NCBI GenBank assembly: GCA_039810005.1
Contig: JBDHWD010000005.1
Span: 4,224-68,223, forward strand
Source: JAMLIA01 sp039810005
GTDB lineage: Bacteria > Chloroflexota > Chloroflexia > Thermomicrobiales > CFX8
Length of the DNA stretch: 64,000 bases
Reading direction: 5' to 3'
This document shows positions 25,485-35,200 of the stretch, one piece after another; the first letter of the stretch is position 1, and each line of letters begins with the position of its first letter. The position numbers were made by a program, and so were the translations under genes. The notes under the pieces were generated by a model that was given only the letters and a program-made list of their open reading frames with translations, did no database searches and was not told the origin of the DNA.

Positions 25485-26420
25485 TCAGTGTCGCTCGAGG
25501 AGCAGCGCCACCCAGTCGCCGGCCTGCTTGCGCGCCTTGACGCTGACGCCAAGTGGCTGGAACGCGTCAACTACCAGCTGCTCACGCTCCTCGATGATGC
25601 CGCTGGCAATCAGGATGCCGCCTGGCGCAATGTGGCGAGCGATCGCCTCAGCGTTGTCGGCCAGGATGCGGGCAATGAGGTTGCCGAAGACGACCGGATA
25701 GGTCGCATCGCCAAGCCCTGCCTGATCAATCGGCGCGGCGATAACGGTGATGCGATCGTCCATGGCGTTCAGCTTGACGTTCTCAGCGAGCGCACGGGCT
25801 GCGACCGGATCGATCTCAACCGCGACGGCGCTGGATGCGCCAGCGCGCAGCGCGCCAATAGCGAGGATGCCAGAGCCGGCCCCGATGTCGAGGACGTCCC
25901 GGCCGTCGAGATCGACCTCTTCGGCAAACAGCATGCACATCTCGGTCGATGGGTGCAGGCCAGTGCCGAAGGCCATTCCCGGATCGAGGTGAATGACGCG
26001 ATCTCCTTCGCGCGGTTCGTAATCGCGCCAGGTGGGCCGCACAACGAACGACTTTCCGATCCTCAGGATCTGGAAATGCTCTTTCCAGGCGTTGGCCCAG
26101 TCCTCTTCCTCGCGCTCGGCGAAGGTCGGCTCGCCGACGCCGCCAATCTGCTGGAAGTGCCAGACCGCGCGCGCGAGATCGTCCTTGCGCTGCTCGATCT
26201 GGTCGTCGACCGGCAGCCAGGTGCGCACGAGGACAGGGCGAGTCGGGTCGATCTCCAGGTTATCGCCGTCATCGTCCTGCTTATACGGCTCCTCAATGAC
26301 GACACCCTCGTTGTAGCCAAAAGTGGACAGGAGCTCGCAGACCGATTCGACCGATTCCGCGTTCGCCGGGACAGTCACTTCAACCCAGCGCTGCACCGAC
26401 TCAGCCACGGTTCTGGCCAT
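25485..26420 (-). CDS. prmA: Ribosomal protein L11 methyltransferase
   Basis: A 311-residue class I methyltransferase that trimethylates ribosomal protein L11. It has an N-terminal recognition domain (RWVEVTVPANAESVESV), WANAWKEHFQILRIG, the signature DPGMAFGTGLHPSTEMC, motif I VLDIGAGSGILAIGA and the NLIARIL loop. The ATG at 26420 overlaps the end of the nucleotidyltransferase gene by 20 bp; a GTG at 26408 is an alternative. prmA-rsmE adjacency is common in bacteria. Confidence 0.94.
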   Translation of the reverse strand: MARTVAESVQRWVEVTVPANAESVESVCELLSTFGYNEGVVIEEPYKQDDDGDNLEIDPTRPVLVRTWLPVDDQIEQRKDDLARAVWHFQQIGGVGEPTFAEREEEDWANAWKEHFQILRIGKSFVVRPTWRDYEPREGDRVIHLDPGMAFGTGLHPSTEMCMLFAEEVDLDGRDVLDIGAGSGILAIGALRAGASSAVAVEIDPVAARALAENVKLNAMDDRITVIAAPIDQAGLGDATYPVVFGNLIARILADNAEAIARHIAPGGILIASGIIEEREQLVVDAFQPLGVSVKARKQAGDWVALLLERH

Positions 26421-27405
26421 TCTCACGGTTTGAGCGCAGGTCGATGTCGGACGAGTCACCAACGTTAACCCGCAGTGGCTCACCGCGCACGATTGCATCT
26501 CGACCGACGATCGAGCGCGTCAGCATCGCCGAGTCGATCGTTGCTCCGGCGTCGACAATCGAATCGCGCACAATCGCGTTCTCGATGACGACGTTATCGC
26601 CAATGCTGACGTTCGGCCCGATGACCGAGCCGCCAATGGTGGCGGTTTCGGAGATGAAGACTGGCGGGACGAACACGGAATCAGGCGTCGAATGCGTCGT
26701 GTGTGAGCGCGAAAGCAGGAAGCGGTTGGTGTCGAGCAGGGCATCCGGTGTCCCGCAATCTTCCCAAACACTGGCCGGCAGAGTCGTGATCCGCGCGCCA
26801 TCGTCGATCATGAGCTGGACGGCGTCGGCCAGGTAGAACTCGCCCTTGGTCTGGATGCAGTCGGTCATCTGGCGATCGATGGCCTGGAAGAGGTCGCGGA
26901 TCTCGCGCATGTAATACACGCCCATAATTGCCAGGTTGCTCTCGGGCTCCTGCGGCTTTTCGATGAGCTGTGTGGCCCAGCCGTTGTCGAGCATGGCGAT
27001 GCCGAAGCGCCGCGGATCGTCGACTTCCTTAACGAAAATCGCTGCGTCTGCGTCCAGATTTTGTAACGACGAAAGCGGAGCCTCAAAGATCATGTCCGGG
27101 AAGACAATCAGGGTCGGTCCGGCGATCTGGCCGCGCGCCTGGATGATGGCGTGCGACTGCCCGAGCGGCTCGTCCTGCTTGACGAACACGGAGTCGAACG
27201 CATAGTTGTCGCGAACGTAGTCTTCGATCTGCTCACCGAGGAATCCGGTTACAAACACGGCACGATCGATATCGATTTCACTGAGCGTGTCGAGTACGTG
27301 GCCGAGAACTGGCTTCCCCGCGACACTGACCAGCGGCTTGGGACGACTCCACGTTTGCGGGCGAAGCCTGGTCCCGAGGCCGCCAACGGGGATGATGATA
27401 TTCAT
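26401..27405 (-). CDS. Sugar-phosphate nucleotidyltransferase with left-handed beta-helix tail
   Basis: A 334-residue enzyme. It begins MNIIIPVGGLGTRLRPQTWS then RPKPLV, the nucleotide-binding and Lys motif of sugar nucleotidyltransferases, followed by DEPLGQSHAII, FPDMIFE and EKPQEPESNLAIMGVYY. From about residue 245 hexapeptide-type repeats form a left-handed helix (ISETATIGGSVIGPNVSIGD). It resembles glucose-1-phosphate thymidylyl- or guanylyltransferases of the long RmlA2 type; the exact sugar is not determinable. It may feed the glycosyltransferases elsewhere in the window, and it is the first gene of the prmA-rsmE run. Confidence 0.88.
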   Translation of the reverse strand: MNIIIPVGGLGTRLRPQTWSRPKPLVSVAGKPVLGHVLDTLSEIDIDRAVFVTGFLGEQIEDYVRDNYAFDSVFVKQDEPLGQSHAIIQARGQIAGPTLIVFPDMIFEAPLSSLQNLDADAAIFVKEVDDPRRFGIAMLDNGWATQLIEKPQEPESNLAIMGVYYMREIRDLFQAIDRQMTDCIQTKGEFYLADAVQLMIDDGARITTLPASVWEDCGTPDALLDTNRFLLSRSHTTHSTPDSVFVPPVFISETATIGGSVIGPNVSIGDNVVIENAIVRDSIVDAGATIDSAMLTRSIVGRDAIVRGEPLRVNVGDSSDIDLRSNRENGQNRG

Positions 27406-27907
27406 CCGCGATCAACCTTCCTCACCATGGATTGCGTCAGGTCGGCAGGTAACATCGTGCTACCAGCGACCGACAGTAAAGTGTAACCGAGCATAGGCAA
27501 ACAAACGCGCAAGCTCGGGGCACACGGAGTGGATTGCGGCCAGCACTCGCGGACGCGGAACGATCTCGATGACCGATTCAACCGCGCTTTCGCCCGTACC
27601 GGCCGCGCAACGAGGGATCGAGAATCAGGTTGCGCATATCGTTGATCGGCGTTCTAGCCTCGTCCTGTGGTATCAGCGCTCGTCATTTCCCAGACCAACA
27701 ACCCGTCGATCCCAGCAAGCACGACGCCGGCCACGGAACTCGCCTGAGCACTGGCCGGCTGCGCCTCGGGATGCGCGTGCATGCTCGATGGGCGGAACGC
27801 CGGGCCAGCGCTGCGACAGCACGGCCTTCAGACCGGGGTGCCCTGCTAGAATGCGCCCAATTCGATTGGCTATCGTTCCCCCTCATTCCGCGAAAGGTCG
27901 ACATTGC
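27406..27907. other. Intergenic region with possible gene remnants
   Basis: About 500 bp between divergent genes without an intact frame. On the minus strand, short gene-like stretches appear in different frames: about 27745-27862 (HPGLKAVLSQRWPGVPPIEH), 27660-27765 (VAGVVLAGIDGLLVWEM) and 27450-27620 (SVIEIVPRPRVLAAIHSVC, stop near 27450). They could be a decayed gene or chance. The leaders and promoters of both flanking genes must also lie here. Confidence 0.25.
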
Positions 27908-28753
27908 ATGAACTCCAGAGCGCGCAGGTTCGCCCAGGTCGATGTGTTCTCGTCAACGCAATACCTCGGCAATCCGGTGGCGGTCGTTCTTGACGCGGAT
28001 GGTCTGGACGCGGACATGATGCAACGCGTGGCGCGCTGGACGAACCTTTCGGAGACGACGTTTGTGTTGCCGGCGTCGTCGGCTGAGGCCGACTACCGTC
28101 TGCGCATATTCACGCCCGGCGGCGAGCTGCCCTTCGCCGGCCATCCAACGCTTGGCTCGGCGCACGCATGGTTGGAGAGTGGTGGCATTCCTCGCGACCC
28201 AGCAACGATCGTCCAGGAGGTCGAAGCCGGCCTGATCGCGATCCGCCGCGACGGCGACTTGCTCTCTTTTGCTGCCCCGCCAACCATCAGATCGGGCGAC
28301 CTCGACGAACAGTATGTGGGCCAGATTGCGGAGGCTTTCGGCATCGAGCGCAGCAAGATTCTGGCGCATCAATGGGTCGACAATGGTCCCGGCTGGGCTG
28401 TCGTGCGATTGGCGACGGCGCAGGAAGTCCTCGACCTGACGCCCGATCTGGCGCGCATACCGGATGCAATGGTCGGCGCTATTGGCGCGTATCCCGAGGG
28501 AGCCGAACATGCGTTTGAGATGCGGACATTCGCGCCGGCACTCGGTATCGCCGAGGATCCGGTCTGCGGCTCGATGAACGCGTCGGTCGGGCAATGGCTC
28601 GTCCGCTCCGGCGCGGTGGCGGGTGGCTATCGCGTGTCCCAGGGGTCGCGTCTTGGGCGGGCCGGGGACATTGTAATCACTGTTGGCGACGACGGATCGG
28701 TCTGGGTCGGTGGCTCGACAACGACGTTGTTCCGTGGCGAAGCGCTTATTTAG
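27908..28753 (+). CDS. PhzF family isomerase-like protein
   Basis: A 281-residue protein with the two-fold diaminopimelate-epimerase-like fold of PhzF. Motifs are FAQVDVFSSTQYLGNPVAVV, NLSETTFVLP with the catalytic Glu, FTPGGELPFAGHPTLGSAHA and EDPVCGSMNASVG. PhzF isomerises a phenazine precursor, but most family members have unknown substrates, and no phenazine genes are present. The ATG at 27908 gives the normal N-terminus; AAAGG lies about 11 bases upstream. Confidence 0.88.
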   Translation: MNSRARRFAQVDVFSSTQYLGNPVAVVLDADGLDADMMQRVARWTNLSETTFVLPASSAEADYRLRIFTPGGELPFAGHPTLGSAHAWLESGGIPRDPATIVQEVEAGLIAIRRDGDLLSFAAPPTIRSGDLDEQYVGQIAEAFGIERSKILAHQWVDNGPGWAVVRLATAQEVLDLTPDLARIPDAMVGAIGAYPEGAEHAFEMRTFAPALGIAEDPVCGSMNASVGQWLVRSGAVAGGYRVSQGSRLGRAGDIVITVGDDGSVWVGGSTTTLFRGEALI

Positions 28754-28784
28754 CACGCTGAAGTACGTATCGGACGGAGACCGG

Positions 28785-29279
28785 ATGCGGACCCCAAGCA
28801 CAATGCGAGTGCAGGATTTTCTGGACAGGTATGAGACTGGCCTACATGTCATTTATCCCGAGGGTGACACTGCGACCGTGCAGTCTGCGGCGCAGACGCT
28901 CGGCGTTGAGCCGGGACAGATCGCCAAGACGCTCGCGCTGCGAGCGGGTGAGAGTCGCTTCCTGCTGGTCATGAGCGGCGAAGCGCGGCTGGACAATGCC
29001 AAGTTCCGCAATCGCTTTGGCAGTAAGCCGCGCATGCTCTCGGCGGAAGAAGCTGAAGAGCTGACCGGCCAGCCGGTTGGCGGCGTCGGCCCGTTCGGCC
29101 ACCGTGATCCAGTCGATGTCTTCTGCGACGAATCGCTGGTGAAGTTCGACGTGATCTACCCCGCTGCGGGTAGCCCAGCCAGCGCCGTTCGCGTGACACC
29201 GGCGCTTCTCGCAGAGCTCACAACGGCGACATGGGTTGACGTGGCTCGCGACACGAACGGCGCAGGCGCAGACAACTGA
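28785..29279 (+). CDS. YbaK/aminoacyl-tRNA deacylase family protein
   Basis: A 164-residue protein of the YbaK/ProX editing-domain family, which hydrolyses mischarged aminoacyl-tRNAs such as Cys-tRNA-Pro. Family features are SAAQTLGVEPGQIAKTLALR, the Lys in IAKTL, LLVMSGEARLDNAKFR and GQPVGGVGPFG. The ATG at 28785 has GGAG upstream. It begins 31 bp after the PhzF gene and is likely co-transcribed. The exact tRNA target is not resolved. Confidence 0.86.
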   Translation: MRTPSTMRVQDFLDRYETGLHVIYPEGDTATVQSAAQTLGVEPGQIAKTLALRAGESRFLLVMSGEARLDNAKFRNRFGSKPRMLSAEEAEELTGQPVGGVGPFGHRDPVDVFCDESLVKFDVIYPAAGSPASAVRVTPALLAELTTATWVDVARDTNGAGADN

Positions 29280-29337
29280 TTGGCGCACTTGTACGCGCTC
29301 AATCAGTGCGGGCAGATGAGCTTTCCGATGGAAACGG

Positions 29338-29411
29338 TACCCCCAAGGGGATTCGAACCCCTGCTCTCCTCCTTGAAAGGGAGGCGTCCTAGGCCACTAG
29401 ACTATGGGGGC
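29338..29411 (-). tRNA. tRNA-Glu, anticodon TTC
   Basis: A 74-nt cloverleaf on the minus strand. The 5' acceptor GCCCCCA pairs with TGGGGGT (29339-29345, G-U at the first pair), the discriminator is A, the D-arm contains TAGTGGCCTAGGAC, the anticodon stem CCTCC/GGAGG holds the loop CTTTCAA with anticodon TTC, and the T-arm is AGGGG TTCGAAT CCCCT. CCA is not encoded. It stands between the YbaK gene and comEC. Confidence 0.95.
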
Positions 29412-29465
29412 CTGCAAGACTGCACAAGGGTATCACAGGACACTTCCGGTTTGGACATCGGCGAA

Positions 29466-30923
29466 TCAGATGACGAGCACCAGCAGCACTGCCGACGTGA
29501 GCGCAAATGACGTGCAGACGACAGGCATAATCTGGCCACCATCGCGAGACCAACGCTGCAGTTGCCAGAGCCCGAAGCGACCCTCCGGCAGCGCCAGCAA
29601 TGCGATCATCGCAAGGAGCGTGATCGCCAGACGAACCATCGCGCCGTCCGGTTTGCGGAATTCAATGAAGCCACCAGGCACACGAGCAAAGAGCGCCGCG
29701 ATCCAGAGGATTGCGTGTGTAAGCAGCCAGGCGAGAAACGCGAACGCGGTCGAGACAACCGGAAGCCAGCTCGTCGCCAGCAAGATGATTGTGGCGCTGG
29801 CAGCCAGTGCCACCAGCCCGCCCGCCGCGACGTTGGCCGGGATCGATGCCAGCGAGAACGTGCCGGTCGACGCGGCCAGCACAGGGGCGGTGGCGATCGC
29901 AATCATCGTCGTAGCTGCGAGTGGCGCGGCGATTACGGCAGACCAACCGTGTAACCGCGACGCCAGGCGCAGCGACAGGATGAGCGCGGCGGTCGCAAGG
30001 ATGCTGAGCTGGAATGACAGGCCGCCAATCGCAGCCGGATCGAGCGCGATCATCAGCGCGGCGGCGAGCGCGATCAGGGTCGGACCGTGGGCGGGTCGGC
30101 CAAGCTGCCGCGCGACGATGACGAATCCGGCCATGATCGTAGCTCGAATGACTGGCGCGTCCGGCCCCACCAGCCAGACGTAAGCGGCCAGCGCCGTGAC
30201 CTCCAGGCTGATCCAGACGCGCCCGCGGAGGCCGAGAGCCAGTAACGCCGTGCCAACTGCGGCGACCACGAGCGTGACATTCCAACCGCTGACAGCGGTG
30301 ATATGTGAAAGGCCGGCACGACGGACGGCGGCGCTGTCCTGCGTTGTCATCGCTGAGTCGTCCCCGTTGATCAGGCCGAGCGCCAGGGCACCTTCCGAGC
30401 CGCCGATTCTCTGCCGGATCGTTCGATCGAGCCAGTCGCGCAGGTCGGCTCGTACAGCCTCGAGGCCGGTTGCGCGGCGCTCGACGGCCACCGATGTCGC
30501 ATACAGATACTCCGCGTTGAGGCTGTCGGCGCGAGCGACGATAGCGAGTTCGTCACCTCGGTGGAACGTTGGGCGGGGGGCGGTGAAGAGTCGCGACGTG
30601 CGCGTGACCCCCTGCGAATCGGTCCAGCGCACAGTTGCGCTGAGGCCACGGCCAGTTTGGCCCGGGTCGGAGATGACATGCGCACGCGTCGAGACGTGCA
30701 CGCGACCGTGGTATGGCGGGGTCGGCTCTGTCGCGTTGAAATGTTCTGCCGCCAGTCCGATTGCCGTACCAGCCATCAGACATAGCATGAGGGTTCGCGC
30801 CGAAGTTGAAGTACTCGCAACGATGAGCAGGAGCCCGGCGAGGAGGAGGACGGCGTGCAGCATTGAGCTGGTTGTCGCAAGGCGCACCCCGGCGATGATG
30901 CCGAGCGCGAGTGCGATTCCCAT
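29466..30923 (-). CDS. comEC: ComEC/Rec2-family membrane channel, short form
   Basis: A 485-residue polytopic protein. It has N-terminal helices, a soluble OB-like domain (residues ~70-160, DUF4131-type), then the competence domain with RRAGLSHITAVSGWNVTLVV (normally GLSHLLAVSGLHV) and about nine further helices. ComEC forms the inner-membrane channel for DNA uptake. The C-terminal metallo-beta-lactamase domain found in full-length ComEC is absent; the protein ends after the last helices (TSFALTSAVLLVLVI). The ATG is 1 bp from the comEA stop, forming a comEA-comEC operon. Confidence 0.9.
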   Translation of the reverse strand: MGIALALGIIAGVRLATTSSMLHAVLLLAGLLLIVASTSTSARTLMLCLMAGTAIGLAAEHFNATEPTPPYHGRVHVSTRAHVISDPGQTGRGLSATVRWTDSQGVTRTSRLFTAPRPTFHRGDELAIVARADSLNAEYLYATSVAVERRATGLEAVRADLRDWLDRTIRQRIGGSEGALALGLINGDDSAMTTQDSAAVRRAGLSHITAVSGWNVTLVVAAVGTALLALGLRGRVWISLEVTALAAYVWLVGPDAPVIRATIMAGFVIVARQLGRPAHGPTLIALAAALMIALDPAAIGGLSFQLSILATAALILSLRLASRLHGWSAVIAAPLAATTMIAIATAPVLAASTGTFSLASIPANVAAGGLVALAASATIILLATSWLPVVSTAFAFLAWLLTHAILWIAALFARVPGGFIEFRKPDGAMVRLAITLLAMIALLALPEGRFGLWQLQRWSRDGGQIMPVVCTSFALTSAVLLVLVI

Positions 30924-30924
30924 G

Positions 30925-31524
30925 CTACGGCCCGACTGTCACCAGCGGCCGCAGGATCTCGACGATCCGTTCGGAGATGCCGCGAATCGCAACGAGCTGA
31001 TCGACTGATGCGAACGGACCGTTGGCCGTCCGATACTCGATGATGCGTTCGGCCAGCTTGGGCCCGATCTCCGGCAGCTCCTCAAGCTGCGCCGCGGTGG
31101 CGCTGTTGATATCGACGAGCCCTGACGATGCCGCAGGCTCGTCGGTTGCAGCGGTGCTGTCGCCGGAAGCTCGTGGGGTTGGGCGAGCGAGCGGGACGAT
31201 AATCTGGTCGCCATCGGCAATGACTGCCGCGAGCTGCAGCTGCTCCGGGTCGCCGTCATGCGAGACGCCGCCAGCGGAGTCGATTGCGTCAGCGACGCGG
31301 CTGCCGCGATCAAGCGTGTAGATGCCCGGCTCAGCGACCTCCCCACCGACATAGACGCGGATGATGGAAGGATCCGGCGCTTCGTGGACGGTCAGGACGA
31401 CAGTCGCGTCCGACCTGGCGCGCAATGCCGAGGCGATAAGGGCAACAAGAATCGCCCCGAGGGCAACGCCGATCATGGCTGCCCGGGCGACCATGCTCCA
31501 TTGCACGCGCTGAGGTTGATCCAC
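30925..31524 (-). CDS. comEA: ComEA-like DNA-binding protein
   Basis: A 199-residue protein with an N-terminal membrane anchor (MVARAAMIGVALGAILVALI), an SLBB domain (IIRVYVGGEVAEPGIYTLDR, residues ~53-110), a Ser/Ala/Thr linker and a C-terminal helix-hairpin-helix pair (VDINSATAAQLEELPEIGPK, then QLVAIRGISERIVE). This is the standard order in ComEA, the receptor that binds double-stranded DNA for uptake. Divergent from mfd. Confidence 0.93.
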   Translation of the reverse strand: MDQPQRVQWSMVARAAMIGVALGAILVALIASALRARSDATVVLTVHEAPDPSIIRVYVGGEVAEPGIYTLDRGSRVADAIDSAGGVSHDGDPEQLQLAAVIADGDQIIVPLARPTPRASGDSTAATDEPAASSGLVDINSATAAQLEELPEIGPKLAERIIEYRTANGPFASVDQLVAIRGISERIVEILRPLVTVGP

Positions 31525-31669
31525 GGCTGCGCACTCCGACCTGTGATTGCGTGCTGGGCGGCATCATAGCGCAGCTTGCTTATACTGTCTTGCACGGAAC
31601 GGCCACGCGGAAACGCGCCTGGCCCGTTCTTGCTTGCGTTGCTGCCGTCGCACCCGGATTGAGAATGTT

Positions 31670-34600
31670 ATGTCGCTTGCCCATCTGCTACCGCTGTTCA
31701 CGAACATGATCCTGCCGGATGTCGATCGGTCGGTCGCACCTGTGCGCTGGGCGACCGATGGGTTGTCGGCATCAGCCCGAGCTGCGGCGATCGCTGCGCT
31801 CGCTGAGCGCACCCGCCGGCCCGTCCTCGTGCTCGTCTCCCGCCAGGAAGTCGCCGACACACTCGTGGCGAACCTGGGCCAGATGCTGCCACTCAACGCA
31901 ACGCCACTCGTGTGGTCGGCGGCAGACCCGCTACCGTACGAGCAGATGCCGCATGATCCCGGACTGTCGGCGCAGCGGTCGGTTGTGCTTGGTCGGCTGT
32001 CGGGATCGGTAGGTGAGACCCAGCCGCCGGTGATCGTCGCGACCGCGCGTGCGCTCATGACCTCCGTCCGCGCGCCGGAAACGTTTGGCCGCGATGTCAT
32101 TCACCTTTCGCTCGGCGATCGCGTCGATGACGCTGCGCTGGTGCGGCAGCTGGTGACAGCCGGGTATGTCCATGAGGCGCAGGTCGAGGGACCGGGCACC
32201 CTGTCGCGACGCGGTGGGATTCTTGACGTCTTCACGCCCGGATCGAGCGACGCAATTCGGATCGAGCTGTTCGGCGATGAGATCGACAGCATCCGGCGCT
32301 TCGACCCGCTGACGCAGCGATCGACTGAGCGGATTTCGAGCGTCACGATCCTGCCGCCTATCGAATACGATCTGGACGCGAAAGCAGAGGCGCTTGATCG
32401 CCTCGCGGTGCTAGACCGCGCGTCGCTGCGCGACGAGGTCAGTGAGGAGTGGGATCGACTGATTGCGCTTCTCCAAGCGGACGCGATCCCACCGTCGATC
32501 GATCTGCTCGCGTCGTTCTTCCCCAATAACGACTCGTCATTGCTCGATTATCTGCCAGAAGAGTCGCTGGTCGTCACGCTCGATGCGCCGTCAATCAGGC
32601 TGCAGTTCGAGCAGGTAGATCTGCAAGCTGAGGAAGTCCGTAAGGCGCTGGAGCTGGCCGGTGAAATCCCGTCCGATCTGCCGGTGCCGTATCAGCGCGG
32701 CGAGGATCTGACCGACGCGATCAAGCGCTTCCCGGTTTGGGAGATCGGCGGGGCGGACGATGATGCACAGCACGTGCACACCGGGGCGTCGTTCTCAGAG
32801 CCACCGGCGTTTGGCGGTCGTATTGATCTGATGATCGAGCAGCTGCGCAGCGAAATTGCTGACGGTCGCAGAATCGTCCTGGCATCCGAGCAAAGTGAGC
32901 GCCTGCGCGAGCTGCTCGACGAAGCCGGTATGTATCCGCGGACATTCAAACGTGGCGCTGGTGGGGCGTCGACCCCGCCGGCACCCGGAACCATCGACGT
33001 GATCCACGCGCCATTGACGCTTGGCTTCCGCTACGAGCCGACTAGTCTGCTGGTCCTCAGCGATCTGGAGCTGTTCGGCACGCGCAAGCTCGTTCGCGCG
33101 CAGGCTCGACCGGCAGCCCGCAGACCACGACGGGCGCGGCAGTTTCACCCGGGAGCCTATGTCGTCCACGTCGAGCACGGCGTGGGGACGTTCAGCGGGT
33201 TGGTTCGTCTCGACCTGTCTGGCGTCGAGCGTGAGTACTTGCAGGTTGACTACGCTGCTGGAGACCGGCTGTACGTGCCGGTCGATCAGTCGGATCGTCT
33301 AACGCCGTACGAAAGCCCCGCCGGCGAGCCGCGGATCACGCGCCTGTCCTCGGGCGAATGGGCCAAGACGACGAGCCGCGTGCGCCGGGCGGTGCGCGAG
33401 ATGGCCTGGGAGCTCCTGCAACTCTACGCAGCCCGTGAGGCAGCCGAGGGCCACCAGTTCCCGCCGGATTCAGTCTGGGATGCCGAGCTGGCTGAGTCGT
33501 TCCCATTCCGCGAAACACCGGAGCAGGACAAGGCGATCCAGGATGTCAAGGGCGACATGGAGTCGACGCGCCCGATGGATCGGCTCGTCTGTGGCGATGT
33601 TGGCTATGGCAAGACCGAGGTTGCGCTGCGAGCGGCCTTCAAGGCGGTCAACGATGGGATGCAGGTCGCGATCCTCGTCCCGACGACCATTCTCGCTCTC
33701 CAGCACTTCAACACGTTCCGCGAGCGCCTGGCCGCGTTTCCAGTGCGGATCGAGATGCTGTCGCGCTTGCGCAGCAAATCCGAGCAGGCGCAGATCGTCC
33801 GCGGGATATCGGACGGCAGCGTCGATATTGTGATTGGCACGCATCGGCTGCTGCAGAAGGACGTGGAGTTCAAGAGCCTCGGCCTGCTCGTCGTTGACGA
33901 GGAGCAGCGCTTCGGCGTGCGACACAAGGAGCACATTAAGCGCATGCGCTCGTCGATCGACGTGCTGACGATGACGGCAACGCCGATTCCTCGAACGCTC
34001 CATCTGGCGCTGTCGGGCTTACGCGATCTTTCGCTGATCACGACGCCCCCTCGCGACCGAGTGCCGATCCGGACGTTTGTGACGGCAGCAGACGACGCCA
34101 TCATCCGCGAAGCGGTGCTTCGCGAGCTGGCTCGCGGCGGCCAGGTGTACGTCGTCCACAATCGCGTGCAGAGCATCTATCGCCTGCGCGATCGGCTGCA
34201 GGAGCTGATCCCCGAGGCGTCGTTCGGCGTCGCGCACGGACAGATGGAAGAACGTGAGCTGGAGCGGATGGTGCTGGCGTTCATCCGCCAGGAATACGAT
34301 GTACTCATCTGCACAACGATCATCGAGTCCGGCGTCGACATCCCGAACGCGAACACGATCATTCTCGACAACGCGCACGCGCTGGGTCTGACGCAGATGT
34401 ACCAGCTGCGCGGACGGGTTGGGCGCTCGACGAACCGGGCGTACGCGTATGTGCTGTATCCACCGAACACTCCCCTCTCGGTTGAGGCACTGGAGCGGCT
34501 CGAAGCGATCCAGGAGGCGACCGAACTCGGCGCTGGGTTCCAGGTGGCGATGCGTGACATGGAGATTCGTGGCGCAGGCAACATCCTCGGTGGCGAGCAA

Positions 34601-35200
34601 TCGGGGCACATTGCCGCCGTTGGCTTCGACCTGTACACGCGCATGCTGGCGCATGCGGTCGAGGAGATTCGGGCCGGTCATCCGATCGCCGAGCCGGAAG
34701 AAGTCTCGCTTGATATTGCTGTCGAGGCGGGCATCCCGGACAGCTACGTTGCCGACGAACAGGGACGGCTGGAGCTGTATCAGCGCATCGCTGCCGCAAG
34801 GAACGAGCGCGAGCTGCTCGAACTCGACGCCGAGTTGCGCGACCGGTTTGGCCCGGTTCCGGAGATGACCGAGCTGCTATTCGATCTTATCCGGCTGCGC
34901 CAGCGCGCCAGTCGGCTGGGCTTGACGACGATTGTTGAGCGCGATGGCGACATCCTGATTCGGCCGGTGTTTGGCGGAAAGCTCAGCCAGCAGAATCTGC
35001 GGCGCGAGCTTGGTAATGGCGTGCGTGTGACGCCGAATCAGGTGCGCCTGCGAGTCGATGATCTGCTGCTACCCCGACTCAGCGCGCTCAATCACGTGCT
35101 GGACGTCATTTCTCAGCGTCGCGCGAGCATGGCGGCTCAGGAGTCGGAGGAATCCGCGTCGTCCAACTCGGACAGGATGGCGCGCGCCCGATCTGCCTGA
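31670..35200 (+). CDS. mfd: Transcription-repair coupling factor
   Basis: An 1176-residue superfamily 2 translocase that removes stalled RNA polymerase and recruits nucleotide excision repair. The UvrB-homology modules come first (FGRDVIHLSLGD, SRRGGILDVFTPG), then the RNA-polymerase-interacting CarD-like domain (HPGAYVVHVEHGVGTFSG, about residue 490), the RecG-like helicase with Walker A CGDVGYGKTEVALRAAF, DEEQRFGV, TMTATPIPRTLHLALSGLRD, and the C-terminal TRCF domain. The ATG at 31670 has no strong ribosome site; the frame extends to 31547. It overlaps a small convergent gene by 64 bp at the 3' end. Confidence 0.96.
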   Translation: MSLAHLLPLFTNMILPDVDRSVAPVRWATDGLSASARAAAIAALAERTRRPVLVLVSRQEVADTLVANLGQMLPLNATPLVWSAADPLPYEQMPHDPGLSAQRSVVLGRLSGSVGETQPPVIVATARALMTSVRAPETFGRDVIHLSLGDRVDDAALVRQLVTAGYVHEAQVEGPGTLSRRGGILDVFTPGSSDAIRIELFGDEIDSIRRFDPLTQRSTERISSVTILPPIEYDLDAKAEALDRLAVLDRASLRDEVSEEWDRLIALLQADAIPPSIDLLASFFPNNDSSLLDYLPEESLVVTLDAPSIRLQFEQVDLQAEEVRKALELAGEIPSDLPVPYQRGEDLTDAIKRFPVWEIGGADDDAQHVHTGASFSEPPAFGGRIDLMIEQLRSEIADGRRIVLASEQSERLRELLDEAGMYPRTFKRGAGGASTPPAPGTIDVIHAPLTLGFRYEPTSLLVLSDLELFGTRKLVRAQARPAARRPRRARQFHPGAYVVHVEHGVGTFSGLVRLDLSGVEREYLQVDYAAGDRLYVPVDQSDRLTPYESPAGEPRITRLSSGEWAKTTSRVRRAVREMAWELLQLYAAREAAEGHQFPPDSVWDAELAESFPFRETPEQDKAIQDVKGDMESTRPMDRLVCGDVGYGKTEVALRAAFKAVNDGMQVAILVPTTILALQHFNTFRERLAAFPVRIEMLSRLRSKSEQAQIVRGISDGSVDIVIGTHRLLQKDVEFKSLGLLVVDEEQRFGVRHKEHIKRMRSSIDVLTMTATPIPRTLHLALSGLRDLSLITTPPRDRVPIRTFVTAADDAIIREAVLRELARGGQVYVVHNRVQSIYRLRDRLQELIPEASFGVAHGQMEERELERMVLAFIRQEYDVLICTTIIESGVDIPNANTIILDNAHALGLTQMYQLRGRVGRSTNRAYAYVLYPPNTPLSVEALERLEAIQEATELGAGFQVAMRDMEIRGAGNILGGEQSGHIAAVGFDLYTRMLAHAVEEIRAGHPIAEPEEVSLDIAVEAGIPDSYVADEQGRLELYQRIAAARNERELLELDAELRDRFGPVPEMTELLFDLIRLRQRASRLGLTTIVERDGDILIRPVFGGKLSQQNLRRELGNGVRVTPNQVRLRVDDLLLPRLSALNHVLDVISQRRASMAAQESEESASSNSDRMARARSA

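Noticed and set aside
25281..26468. Open frame of 395 codons on the plus strand
   Set aside because: Antisense to rsmE and prmA, which are certain genes.
27683..27904. 73-codon frame MSTFRGMRGND on the minus strand
   Set aside because: Arg/Ser-rich with no ribosome site; other frames of the same stretch look more gene-like, so this one is not called.
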